DNA from: Sphingobium sp. CR2-8 | GTDB lineage: Bacteria; Pseudomonadota; Alphaproteobacteria; Sphingomonadales; Sphingomonadaceae | Reading direction: 5' to 3' | DNA: 64,000 nt | NCBI RefSeq assembly: GCF_035818615.1 | Contig: NZ_JAYKZY010000002.1 | Location: 2,501 to 66,500 of the forward strand | In this document: positions 41,690-51,698 of the stretch, piece after piece | Layout of the letters: each line of letters starts with the position of its first letter | Numbering within the stretch: position 1 is the stretch's first letter | Translations under genes and position numbers: made by a program | Notes under the pieces: model-generated | What the model saw: the letters and a program-made list of their open reading frames with translations, nothing else | The model's database searches: none | What the model was told of the DNA's origin: nothing

Positions 41690-44259
41690 TCACCAATGCT
41701 TCGTAATCGAAAGGCTGACGAAGCGGCCGATCGCTGAATTGTTGGTGGAGTCGTAGGGCAGATCGTAAACTTGCGAGCGGCGCACGACCCCCGGCTTCTC
41801 ATTGAGGATATTGAGAAGGGTCAGCCCCACATCCATGTTCGATAGCAGACCCGCCTCGCCTATATGATGCCGCGCCGTAAGGTCGATCGTCGTCATCTCG
41901 CCCGATCGGGTGACAGGCGTGAAGCGAAGGTCTTCCGTCGATCCCATATAGCTCAGGGTGCTCGACAAGGATGTGGCGCCGTTGGTCCAGGTGACGGCAC
42001 CGCGACCCCGATAATGGGGCGGATTGAAGATCGTGCCTGCCAGAGCCACGAGCGGCTGGCTGGCACTCAGCTTTTGCGCGCTATGCAGATAGCTGCCGTT
42101 GGCACTGAATGTCAGTCGTTGCCCGCCGCCAAGGGCGAGCGCGTAGCGAACCGACAGATCCACGCCCTTGATATTCTGCCGCGTAGCATTGGCGTTGCGA
42201 TTGTCCACAATGGCGACAACGGTCGCCGGATTGTAGGCGCCGGTCAGATAATTGATCGACTCGGTATTTGCCAGAGCGGACGCCTTGTCAGCCTCGGACG
42301 GCGAGACATTGATCAAATCCGCATAGATGGGATTGCTCAGCGACTGACTGCTGTAGGTGATGGGTGCGACGATGCGATCGCGATAGGCAATGTCGAAATA
42401 GCTCAGTTCGATCTGCAGGTCTGGGACTGCTCGTGGGTGGAGATCGAGCGTCGCTGTCCAGCTCGTGGCGCGCTCGGGCTTGAGATCGGGGTTCCCCCGG
42501 TCACCAATAGCGCGGTGGCGTTCGCCGGATAGCCCGATCCGCCCACATTGCGCACCGCGGTGACCGATACGAATTTCCCCGAATATTGATGGAACATGGT
42601 GGGCGCCTTGAACGATTTCCCCCAGGATCCCTTCAATGAGAAATCGGGCGTGGGCGCGTAGATCAGGCCGAGCTTGGGCGTGGCGATCTTGTCGATGCCC
42701 GGATAATCCTCATAGCGGATCGCGCCACTGAACGTCAGTTGATCGACGAAGCGCACGCCCATCATCCGCGAGACAAGCGGCAGGTTCAGTTCGGTAAAAC
42801 CGTAATAGCTGTCCTGAGACACATTGATGTTTTGCGGCGAGCCGGTTGTCCGATAGGCATGAAATCCATTGCGTCGATAGCCGCCGCCGACGGCGAGTTT
42901 GGCCTCGCCGCCCGGCAACTGCATCAGCGGCCCGCTGGCATTCAGTTCGATCGACTGAGCATCGTTGCAATAGCAAGCGCGGACCGACGAAAAGACGGAT
43001 CCGCTGATGTAGGTGTCGGAATCATAGTGCGTCTTGTCCTTGCCGTACATGCCAGCAAGGGAGAGCGACCAGCCCTGGCCGACCGACCAGTCCAGCGACG
43101 GCGCCAGAGCGAAGGAGGTATTGCGCGGAAACAGCAATGTTCCCAACTGGCGATAGTCTCCGGTCGCGTTAAGCGGATAATTGTAGAGGCTGGTGCGGTG
43201 GTTGTAGAGCGCGTCGAGCGAAAATGTGAGATCAGCGGTCAATGCCTGATGGCCACTCATGATCAGGTTATGCCGTTTTACAGCGGGAAAGAGGGATTGC
43301 CCGCCATAGTTGGCGGTATAGCTGCGCTGGCGCGCCTCGATCGCCGTGTCGCGTTCGAAATCATAGGCTATGAAGGCCCCGCCGCTGCCCCATTTCTTCC
43401 CCATGATAACGCCATATTGCTGCTGCTCGTTGCCGCCGTCGGTCGATATCCCCAGCCGGGCGCTGGTGCTGACGCCGTCGAAGTCGCGTTTCAGGATGAT
43501 GTTGGCAACGCCGGCGACAGCGTCAGATCCGTAGATCGCGGACGCACCGTCCGCCACGATCTCGAGGCGATCGACGGCCAGCATGGGGATGGCGGACACA
43601 TCGACGCTTTGCCGCGACACATTATAGGCCAGCCGATGACCGTTGAGCAGTGTCAGGGTTGCATCCGATCCCAGGCCACGCAGATTTATGCTCGATCCCG
43701 AGCCGACATTGACGCCGCTGGCCGAAGGGACATTCAGTCCAACACCAACATTCTGGCCGCCACCGAAACTCTGCGGAATGCTCCGGACGACGTCGCCAAG
43801 ATTGGTTTGCCCGGCGTTGCGCATGTCTTCCTGATCAAGCACGATCGTAGGCGATGGCGACGTAACACCCTTCAGCCGGGATCCGGTGACGACGATCGCG
43901 TTCGCCGCTTCACCCGTGGCGAGGGCATCCGCCGCCCCGTCTCGCCCCCGAATGAAGATAGTCCCGTCTGTAATGCGTGCATGCAGGCCGGTTCCGGCCA
44001 GCAATCGATCGACGGCGACCTGCGGCGTGAATTGTCCCTGGAGCGGAGGCGCAGTAAGTCCGGCGACATCGGCAGGTACGAAGAGTATCTCCATCCTGGA
44101 TGCAGCGGCGGCCTCGCGCAGCGCATCGGCCATTGGCTGGCTGGACTGATTATAAGGCACCGCGACGTCGGTTTGGGCCGCAGCACATTGGTACACCGCC
44201 AGCGTGGTCAGCGCCGCGCTGGCGAGCAGAGTAGAATGCAGAATCCCGGAAATACGCAT
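41690..44259 (-). pseudogene. TonB-dependent transducer for lasso peptide (frameshifted)
   Basis: This is an outer-membrane receptor with an N-terminal STN signalling domain, expected to import the lasso peptide and signal to FecR. The start MRISGILHSTLLASAALTTL follows AAGGGG. The STN domain lies at about residues 32-95 (ADALREAAAASRMEILFVP), the plug contains GSGSSINLRGLGSDATLTLL, and the barrel follows. The frame breaks at a run of five C (42494-42498, plus strand). With one more base it reads VTGGNPDLKPERATSWTATL, the standard barrel motif, and continues to ISLSITKHW-like SLSITKHW at 41690, giving 856 residues. As given, the last 260 residues are out of frame. Sequencing error or true inactivation are both possible. 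Confidence 0.85.
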
Positions 44260-44352
44260 TGTCAGCCCCTTTTGTGACGCCTGCCGTTGGCGGTCGTTCA
44301 AGGGGATCGATGCGAGGTTGGGCGAAGACCTTAAGGTGGACGTAAAATAATT

Positions 44353-45362
44353 TCAGCGTCGCAGGACGATCGCGCCTGACGACCGATGTTCTACGGTCAA
44401 ATCGAGACTTTGGGCCAGGTTGGCAGCGAGCCGGTCGGGATTGTCGATCCGAAACCGTCCGGACAGCCGCACGTCGGGAAGGCCGCTGCCCTCGATGCGG
44501 ATCGGCGCGCGGGCGTACCGGTTGGCGATAGCGACGATTTCCGAGAGGGGGCAGACTCAAATGCCATCATGCCATCGACCCATTCGATGTCGCGCGGGTC
44601 GATGGCGGCGATTGGCACGGCATGATCGATCCGGGTGAAGGTCAGGGCCTGACCCGCCTTCAGCGTACGTGGCGGCAATGGACGTGCGATCGACGGTTGC
44701 ACATCGACGCCCCCTTCCAGCAATCTGACCTGCACCGCGCCGCCAGGCGCAAGTGCGACGTCAAACACTGTCCCGGTTGCTGTCACTGTACCTGTTCCGG
44801 CGTGCACGATGAAGGGGCGGCCGTCATGGGCAACGGAAAAGCGCGCGCGGCCGGCATCCAGCCAGATATCCCGGGCCTTGGGATTGAAGGCAAACCGCAT
44901 TACGCTTTGCGTATCCAGCGATACAAATGATCCGTCAGGCAGGCGCCGGCGGGAAATCGGACCATGCTGATTTTCTAAGGTGGCTGATGCGGCAACTGCG
45001 TCGGTTGCAGCCGTCTGCCGACCATTGGTCTCGATTGTGGCAGGGGGTGATAGCGTGTTCCAGAGCGGCCAGGCTGCGCCCAACACGACGACAACGATCG
45101 CGACGAGAGCCCATTGCGTGCGGTGACCGGGACTATCCCCCGGTGTTCGCTGCCATCGCGTTGATCGGCTCAACATCTTCGCATCGTGAAAACGGCCGGC
45201 CGCTTTATTGTAAGCCGAAAGATTGGCAGGGTCGGCGGCGAGCCACGCATCCAGATCCGATCGATACCGCTCGGCATCGGGTCGCTGCATTTTCGCCAGC
45301 CACATGGCCGCAACGGTGCGCGGGTCCAGGTCAGGGGCGGGATCAGCGGGCAAATTGGTCAT
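44353..45362 (-). pseudogene. FecR-type anti-sigma regulator (frameshifted at C-terminus)
   Basis: This single-pass inner-membrane regulator relays the receptor signal to the sigma factor. Its cytoplasmic part starts MTNLPADPAPDLDPRTVAAM with DLDAWLAADPANLSAYNKAAG, then a membrane helix (WALVAIVVVVLGAAWPLW) and the periplasmic FecR domain (RRLPDGSFVSLDTQSVMRFAF, TGTVFDVALAPGGAVQVRLLEGG, KAGQALTF). After ESAP the frame shifts at five G (44547-44551, plus strand). With one more base it continues APLSEIVAIANRYARAPIRI and LPDVRLSGRFRIDNPDRLAA to TGA at 44353, the normal C-terminus, 336 residues in all. Unrepaired, the frame ends aberrantly at 44397. The ATG overlaps fecI by 20 nt. Confidence 0.86.
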
Positions 45363-45903
45363 GGTCGTCCAGATATTGGTCGATATGGGCTATGGCGCGC
45401 ATCATATGATATTCCACGGCACCCATGCTTAGCGCGACTTTCGCCTGAATTTCCTTGTAGGTCATGCCGTCGCGCCTGCTCATCAGGAAAATCTCCCGTG
45501 TCTTTGGCGCTAGACCGGCAACGGCTTTTTCGTAAAGGACAAGGAGCTGACTGGCTTCGATCTCCATCTCTTGTTGTGGCGGATGGGCGCAATCGCAGTC
45601 ATCCTCAAACGCCACCATCTGCCGCTCGAAGGCTCGTCGTGGTCCACGGGCGCGGCCAAACAGGAGGTTTCGGGCAACGCGTTGCAGATAGGCGCCGGGA
45701 TTGACCAGATCGCCAATGCGCGGGACGCGCGCGATCTGAACGAAGCTCTCCTGGACAAGATCACTGGCGGCTTCGGCATCTCCGGTCTTTCGCCTAAAAT
45801 AGGAAAGCAGGCGTGAAGACTCTTGCCGAAAGAGCGTGTCGAGCAGCGCGCTCTCCGCGCTGGGCGCCGTCAGCACCGGCCGGTCCTTTGGCCCGGCGCT
45901 CAT
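45343..45903 (-). CDS. FecI-type ECF sigma factor
   Basis: This 186-residue extracytoplasmic-function sigma factor should transcribe the receptor/isopeptidase operon when the receptor is engaged. Region 2 reads LFRQESSRLLSYFRRKTGDAEAAS-like with DLVQESFVQIARVP, and region 4 is LAPKTREIFLMSRRDGMTYKEIQ. The start MSAGPKDRPVLTAPSAESAL is chosen for length; a GTG 21 codons upstream keeps the frame. It is the first gene of the four-gene minus-strand unit, so it would also amplify itself. Confidence 0.9.
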   Translation of the reverse strand: MSAGPKDRPVLTAPSAESALLDTLFRQESSRLLSYFRRKTGDAEAASDLVQESFVQIARVPRIGDLVNPGAYLQRVARNLLFGRARGPRRAFERQMVAFEDDCDCAHPPQQEMEIEASQLLVLYEKAVAGLAPKTREIFLMSRRDGMTYKEIQAKVALSMGAVEYHMMRAIAHIDQYLDDHDQFAR

Positions 45904-46178
45904 GGCAATGGCTCGCAGTTCGTCCGCGCAGGCGGGCAGCAATGGTAAGGCATGGAAAGCGTCCACGCGGCATGCTGGAATATCCGGAAAAACCGGACAG
46001 CCAGATCAGCGATGGTCGCCGTCGTCCAGCGCGGTGTGCGCCTTATCCCGAAACGGCCACCCGTCCGGACAGGACAGGTGTGCATGATGCTGGCAGGGAA
46101 ATCCTACACCCGGTAGCCAGATCGATCCCGTAGTGCCCAGCAATCATGCCAACTTGGCAAAGGGCATGCAAGGGTGGG

Positions 46179-47108
46179 TCAGCCCGCCGTGCGGACCTCG
46201 CCTTCCAGGACGGCCAAGCGTTCCGAACACACCATATGTACGACGCGCCCCAGCTCCTCGATCTGCTCAGCCAACCAGTTGAGCTGCTCAAGCGAGACGC
46301 GATAATGTTTGGAATAGCGCGCCTTCACATAGGCGTCCTTCAACTTCTCGAAGGCAGCGCGGTCCTTTTTCGTGTCCCCTGGCCAGACATGGACGAGACG
46401 CCGATCGATGCGCTCGGCCTGCGTCCGCAAGAAGCCCAGATTATGCACATGGGGCGTATAGAAAGTGCAGACGAGGAGAACGCAATGATAAAGCCGTTCG
46501 CATGCCTGATGCAGATCAAAAGCTGCGTCCTTCACGTAGCCCTTTTCAATGTAAAACTTAGCGCCTTCGAACCTTTTCATCGCTGACGGGAACCACTCTT
46601 CGTAATATTCTTTGGCCATCTCCAGCGCTTGGCCAGGCGTTTTAGGCTTGGGCTGGTGGAGTTCGGTATCCTCTGCCTCATATAGCGCGATACCGTCCCG
46701 GGCGACGTCCATGAAGAAATAGCGTCCGTGGGCCAGGCCGTCGTTCACCTCCTGAAGGGTATGGACGATGAAGTTCACGGGTGTCCTCAAACCTTTAGTG
46801 ACGGTCAGTTCGAGAATGAGGCGTTGATCCAGCTTGGACCAGTAGGTGACGCGATCGGTCAGACGCTGATCGTTGACGATGATCAGGACGTCATAGTCGG
46901 ATTGATATCCTTTGGCCGTATGCGGCTCATCCACCCATCCTCCGCGGGCATAGCTGCCGTACAGAATGACCTTCAAAATGCGGCCCTTCTTTTTCCAATC
47001 ATGGCGGGCAAGCGCTAGCGCATCATCGAATTCCTCGAAGATGATCTGCTTTACCCGGTCGAGCTCGCGCTGCTTGTTGGCCGGTAAATGTTCGAGATCG
47101 GTTCGCAT
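46179..47108 (-). CDS. Fused nucleotidyltransferase-HEPN protein
   Basis: This 309-residue protein joins an MNT-type nucleotidyltransferase and a HEPN domain. The first has GSYARGGW at 51-58 and SDYDVLII at 70-77, the GSxxxG and DxD motifs. The second is an all-helical region, about residues 150-300 (ALEMAKEYYEEWFPSAMKRF, DAAFDLHQACERLYHCVLL). Separate MNT and HEPN proteins form toxin-antitoxin pairs in which the transferase AMPylates the HEPN RNase. Here both are one chain, as in some defence loci. No clear RxxxxH HEPN catalytic motif is seen, so RNase activity is uncertain. It sits at the edge of the defence-like region. Confidence 0.85.
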   Translation of the reverse strand: MRTDLEHLPANKQRELDRVKQIIFEEFDDALALARHDWKKKGRILKVILYGSYARGGWVDEPHTAKGYQSDYDVLIIVNDQRLTDRVTYWSKLDQRLILELTVTKGLRTPVNFIVHTLQEVNDGLAHGRYFFMDVARDGIALYEAEDTELHQPKPKTPGQALEMAKEYYEEWFPSAMKRFEGAKFYIEKGYVKDAAFDLHQACERLYHCVLLVCTFYTPHVHNLGFLRTQAERIDRRLVHVWPGDTKKDRAAFEKLKDAYVKARYSKHYRVSLEQLNWLAEQIEELGRVVHMVCSERLAVLEGEVRTAG

Positions 47109-47644
47109 TTCGCCATCTTAACGTCAGAGGGGCACTGCTGCCCAGAACAAAACGGATCAAATTGGGCCGATTACCACTGGCGCAAATTGCGTCTACTTGT
47201 CGGGCCGATGGTAGTTTGCGCCCCGCCGCTTCGCGGCAATAACTGGGACCTTTTGGTCCGTCCGCTTCCGAAGGCCGAAGCTAAAACTCAGTCGTTCAGA
47301 GCGGATTGCCCATTAGGATATAGAGCTACCTGTCCTGCTGCGACCTGAAGCCGCCAACCGTTTGTTCGCCGGCCGAACTACGTCAGCCGACTGGATGCCC
47401 TGGCGTCGATGCACAGAGTGGACCCTCTACATAGACGCTTGCGAAGCTTCTCTGTTTGCTTACTCAACCAATTGATTCGCGCGATAATCGAATTTCTTCA
47501 ACCCACGCTCGCATCCGAGTTACAATTTTAGCCGGGCAAACTGATCGCGACTGGGTCCGCGCCTTGAAATAGCCCACGTTGATTTCGGCAGTGACCGGAG
47601 AATGAAGGCTTTCAGATCAAAGCAAGAACAATTATGTACCTTGC
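47109..47644. other. Intergenic region between divergent defence genes
   Basis: About 540 bp separate the divergent MNT-HEPN and giant nuclease genes. No frame, RNA gene or strong hairpin is convincing. GC is lower than in neighbouring coding DNA, and the promoters of both genes must lie here. Confidence 0.5.
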
Positions 47645-50600
47645 ATGTCTGTCACATCGCGAGAATTGCCGGCACCAAAGCACTGGCAGGAATTTGAAAA
47701 TCTTGCATTCGACATCTACCGGCGGATGTGGAAAACGAACGATGCCGAGATGCATGGACGCGAGGGGCAGCCACAGGCAGGCGTTGATGTCTATGGCACG
47801 GATCGCGTCGAAGGCCGCTTTACCGGTGTCCAATGCAAAGGCAAGGACGGCGACCTTCCGACCGCGGTTACCGAGAAGGAACTCAGGGCAGAAGTAGCCA
47901 AGGCTCGAACCTTCCAGCCCCCTCTTGAGGTCTTCATCCTGGCGACCACGGGTCCTAACGATCAGGCCCTGCAGCAGGTCGCGCGACAGATCAGCGCCGA
48001 TCATGCCAAGATTGGATTGTTCGAGGTCCGGTTCACCGGCTGGAAGACCCTACGCAATCTGGTCGCGGACCATCAGGATGTTCTCCTGAAATATTATAGC
48101 GACTTGGCTCCGGTTGATGTCGCCGGGCAGATCGCCGAAATCTCGCATCAAAGCGCGGCTGGCTTCGAACAGACGCACAAGCTGATGCGCACCATGATAC
48201 AAACGATGTCGGATGTGCGCGGCGGATCGGATGACGGCGATGCGCTTGCAGCGCAGGTCTCCGAGATAAGCAAGCTGATAGGCGATGGTTCTCCTCGCGC
48301 GGCAATCAAGGCGCTGGAAAGATTGTTGGCACAGGAAGGAGAGAAGGCCAGCCCACTTGCAAAATACCGCATACTAGCCGGACTTGGTAACGCCCACTAT
48401 GCGTTGGGAGATGAGGAGCGCGCGATCAGCCTGTTCCGTCAGGCTTTCAAAGCCCATCCCGACTATCCCAATGCACGCGCAACGAAGGCCCTTGCCCTCG
48501 CCCTAGAGGGCAAGCGGGAAGAAGCAGAGCCGATCGCGACATCCGCCTTCAAAGATGATCCGTCCTCTGCGCGGAATGCCAGCATCTGGATCTCTACCCT
48601 TGCGCCGGGCACGCCTGTCGCTGACATTGAAGCAGCCCTGTCCCCAGAGTTGATGGAATCAGGAGACATTCAACACCACTTGGGCTTAAGGGCACGCGAA
48701 AATGGGGATAGCGCGGCGCATCTCGCTTATGCTGAAGCAGCCTTGCACATCGCGCCGGACGACTGGCGGATCATGTCGTCGGTTGGAGAGGCACTGGTGC
48801 AACCGCTCTCGGCGCTGGATGCGCTGGGCATCACCCGTGAGATTCCAGAGCATCTACGCGGCGACATCGATCGGGCGATCCACCTCATGCAAGGCGCATG
48901 GGCGAAACTTGTCGAGCAGGACTCAAGCTTTCAGGGCCAGCACGTCGCTGCCAATCTCATCAGCCTTCTAGGCATGCTGGGACGCGACGCCGAGGCCGAG
49001 CAAATTCTTGACCAAGCGCTCTCCGCTAATCCCGACTACGCCGCCTATGGCATATTCGAAGCGCGCAGGCAGGCTGCGAACGACGACTGGGCCGGAGCAG
49101 CGCAGACACTCGACAATTTGCCGGAAGGCGAACTCCCATTCGATGCATTTCTGCTTCGGACCTATGCCGCCTTCCAGATGAAAGATGCAGAGGCGGCCAT
49201 TACGTGGTCGAACAAACTGGGCGCCGCTGAGCGAGCGGACGTGCCGCCAGCCGAACGGATCGAACTTGTCAAAGCCATGCAGGTCCAAGCGGCAATCTTG
49301 GGCGGCACCGAAAGGGACGCCGCCATTAAGGCGGCTATCGATGAGAACCCGAACTCCATTGTGATCCGGTCGGTACTTTTCGACGGCCTTGCGCAAGAGG
49401 ATCCTCTGCGAGCAAGATTGGTCAGCGAGATCGAGACCCTCGCACAAAGCGAGCTTAGCGTTCGCGAACGCATGCACGCAGCCGAAACGCTCTATGTTGC
49501 CGGTCATTATTCGATGGCCGCCGATCTCTATGAGCCGTTGCACCAGAAGGACGACAATTATGCTTTGCGGCGGCGCCTGCACGCTCTGAACCTTGCCGAT
49601 CGTCGGGCAGAAGCACGCAAATTGTTCGAGACACTCCCGCCTGACCTGAGGACGTCCGACGGTTATCTGCCGGTAGGCGTAGCGATCTACGAGCGCTCGG
49701 GCCTGCTGAAGCCGGCCCTCGCTCTTGCAGAACGCGCTCTGCAGAAGCTCGACGTGCTCCGCAACCGGCTGATCTGGATCCAGTTGCTCATCCGCCTCGG
49801 TCGGCCCGGCGACTTCAGGAACTGGTTGCAGAAGGCGCCCGATGACATCGAGGGCGCGGCTCTTGAGCTAATCAGCCTCGCCCAACTAGTGGACCGCTAT
49901 CTTGAAGACGCGCCACGGGCCCTTTCCTTTGGCTATCGTGCCCTACGCGACGGCTATGCACAGCCGGGTATCCATTTGGCCTACGCGCTCGGCCTCATCA
50001 TTGGGGGACGATCGGGCAATGTCACGATGGTGGCACCGGACAGGGTGGAAGCCGGAACAGGTGTCGTTCTCATCAATGATGCGACCGGAGAAGAACTCCA
50101 TCGCATCATCGAGACGGGCCCCGACCCGCGCGTCGAACGCGACGAACTGTCGCCCGTCGATGGTTTCGCCAAACGCCTGCTTGGTTTGCGAGTCGGTGAG
50201 ACCGTCGAGATCGCGAAGCTGGGAACCCGACCACAGGTCTATCGTGTGTCCGAGATCCAGACCCATGTCCTGTTTGCCTTTAGACGCACGATGCGGCAAT
50301 TCCCTATCCTTTTTCCGGACAATAGCGCCTTCGGGTCGATCACGATCGACGACAGCAAGGGCGATGAGCGGTTTGAAGAAATGTTCGCGATGGCGCGTGC
50401 GCGTGCAGATCGTGGCAAGGAACTAGAAACGCTTTACCGCGACAGCGTCGTTCCGATCCCCATGTTCGCGCGCTTCGCTGGGGCCTCCGTCTTTGAGGTC
50501 TGGGAGACCTTCAGACATCCTAAGGGTCTTGGCTTGAAAGTGGCCCTTGGCGAAGAGGCCGAGTTCGCGAGCGGCCGTGCTTGCGCCGACAGTGGCGTAA

Positions 50601-51595
50601 TGGTCGTCGATCCCCTGTCTATCTATGCCTGGTCGCGCATGGGGTTAGGTCCGATTTTTAGTAAGCTTAAGGATCGGCTTGCTGTAGTCCAGTCGACCGT
50701 CGACAGTCTTCGGCATCTAATTGAGGAGCGCGAGGGAAATCGCGGCCGCAAGTCGGGGACCTTCGGCTGTGATGGTGATAGATATTATCTTGAGGAGCTG
50801 TCGGAGGAGGCCGTCACACAGCAAATCGCTCACGCGAAGGAAGCGCTAGAGCTTGCTGAGGCCTTTCCCGTGGTGGCGGCAGAGAGCGACCAGCAATTAC
50901 CCCAAGGCGTCTCGGACATGCTGGCAGATCTCAACCCTGCGTATCATGACAGCCTCCTTGCGGCACTGGCGCCCAAACGAGCTTTGCTGACAGACGACTT
51001 CGGCTTTCGTGTGGTTGCGCAGGCGGGCGGCGCAAGCACGACCTGGACCCAGGCATTTGTTCAGCAAATCGGGCTCGTTAACAGACTGACTCATCCGGAA
51101 TATCGCCAAGTCGTAGGCGGTCTCATGGATGCCAAGTACAATTTCGTGCAGTTCAGCGCTGCCGAGATCATCGGCGAGCTTCAGGATAGCGCATGGGAAG
51201 TCAATGATCGCCTGCGTGACTTCGCCGGCCATTTGACGAGCCAATCGCTCAATAAGACGAGTGCCGCTGTGGTCTTGGCTGAGGCGATTCTTGAGGCTAG
51301 GCGGTTGGTTGGCAGCGCGAAGGCGGCCGTCTTTCCCAAGCTCCTGATTGAGGTCGCGACCGGGATGGAGCGCGCCGAGCAGGCCCATGCGCTTCTGGCT
51401 ATGGTGCAACCAGCCATGCGTGCGCTTCAGGCCCGAGTCATTATTCGCGTGACGCTGCCACGCATGCTTTTGCACACGACTCATTTGAAACCGGTCGATC
51501 ACCTCATTGCAGAACCAACACGGCTCGCATCGCAGGACATTGATGGCTTCTGGACGGCACTACGTGTTGCGGGCTTGCGTACGCCGGCACGATAG
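47645..51595 (+). CDS. Mrr-like nuclease/TPR/GreAB-C/PIN-like defence protein
   Basis: This 1316-residue protein lacks signal or membrane segments. Residues 1-150 look like a PD-(D/E)xK restriction-endonuclease domain of Mrr type: the helix EFENLAFDIYRRMW, then GREGQPQAGVDVYG with Asp48 and VQCK with Gln63/Lys65. About 215-780 are TPR-like helical pairs (YRILAGLGNAHYALGDEERA, ISLFRQAFKAHPDYPNA). Near 795-870 is a segment like the C-terminal domain of GreA/GreB (ELSPVDGFAKRLLGLRVGET). From about 940 to 1190 a PIN-like region shows acidic pairs in MVVDPLSIY and LLTDDFGFR. The order matches TPR-GreAB-C-PIN conflict-system proteins described in comparative genomics. A role in phage or plasmid defence is inferred, not shown. 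The ribosome site is weak. Confidence 0.8.
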   Translation: MSVTSRELPAPKHWQEFENLAFDIYRRMWKTNDAEMHGREGQPQAGVDVYGTDRVEGRFTGVQCKGKDGDLPTAVTEKELRAEVAKARTFQPPLEVFILATTGPNDQALQQVARQISADHAKIGLFEVRFTGWKTLRNLVADHQDVLLKYYSDLAPVDVAGQIAEISHQSAAGFEQTHKLMRTMIQTMSDVRGGSDDGDALAAQVSEISKLIGDGSPRAAIKALERLLAQEGEKASPLAKYRILAGLGNAHYALGDEERAISLFRQAFKAHPDYPNARATKALALALEGKREEAEPIATSAFKDDPSSARNASIWISTLAPGTPVADIEAALSPELMESGDIQHHLGLRARENGDSAAHLAYAEAALHIAPDDWRIMSSVGEALVQPLSALDALGITREIPEHLRGDIDRAIHLMQGAWAKLVEQDSSFQGQHVAANLISLLGMLGRDAEAEQILDQALSANPDYAAYGIFEARRQAANDDWAGAAQTLDNLPEGELPFDAFLLRTYAAFQMKDAEAAITWSNKLGAAERADVPPAERIELVKAMQVQAAILGGTERDAAIKAAIDENPNSIVIRSVLFDGLAQEDPLRARLVSEIETLAQSELSVRERMHAAETLYVAGHYSMAADLYEPLHQKDDNYALRRRLHALNLADRRAEARKLFETLPPDLRTSDGYLPVGVAIYERSGLLKPALALAERALQKLDVLRNRLIWIQLLIRLGRPGDFRNWLQKAPDDIEGAALELISLAQLVDRYLEDAPRALSFGYRALRDGYAQPGIHLAYALGLIIGGRSGNVTMVAPDRVEAGTGVVLINDATGEELHRIIETGPDPRVERDELSPVDGFAKRLLGLRVGETVEIAKLGTRPQVYRVSEIQTHVLFAFRRTMRQFPILFPDNSAFGSITIDDSKGDERFEEMFAMARARADRGKELETLYRDSVVPIPMFARFAGASVFEVWETFRHPKGLGLKVALGEEAEFASGRACADSGVMVVDPLSIYAWSRMGLGPIFSKLKDRLAVVQSTVDSLRHLIEEREGNRGRKSGTFGCDGDRYYLEELSEEAVTQQIAHAKEALELAEAFPVVAAESDQQLPQGVSDMLADLNPAYHDSLLAALAPKRALLTDDFGFRVVAQAGGASTTWTQAFVQQIGLVNRLTHPEYRQVVGGLMDAKYNFVQFSAAEIIGELQDSAWEVNDRLRDFAGHLTSQSLNKTSAAVVLAEAILEARRLVGSAKAAVFPKLLIEVATGMERAEQAHALLAMVQPAMRALQARVIIRVTLPRMLLHTTHLKPVDHLIAEPTRLASQDIDGFWTALRVAGLRTPAR

Positions 51596-51613
51596 GGTCA
51601 AGATCCCTATGCA

Positions 51614-51621
51614 GATTGAGT
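51614..51621 (+). repeat. Left target-site duplication of the IS66 element
   Basis: GATTGAGT lies immediately before the left inverted repeat and recurs exactly at 54247-54254 after the right one. Eight bases is the duplication length of IS66-family elements. Confidence 0.95.
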
Positions 51622-51698
51622 GTAAGCGGTAAAAATCCCCCACATTTTCATGATTTGGCGATTTGGTAATTAGTGCGCCTTGCATTTGCGAGGTTGCG

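Noticed and set aside
42739..44277. A 512-residue plus-strand frame opposite the lasso receptor
   Set aside because: Shadow frame; the receptor's plug and STN domains are clear on the minus strand.
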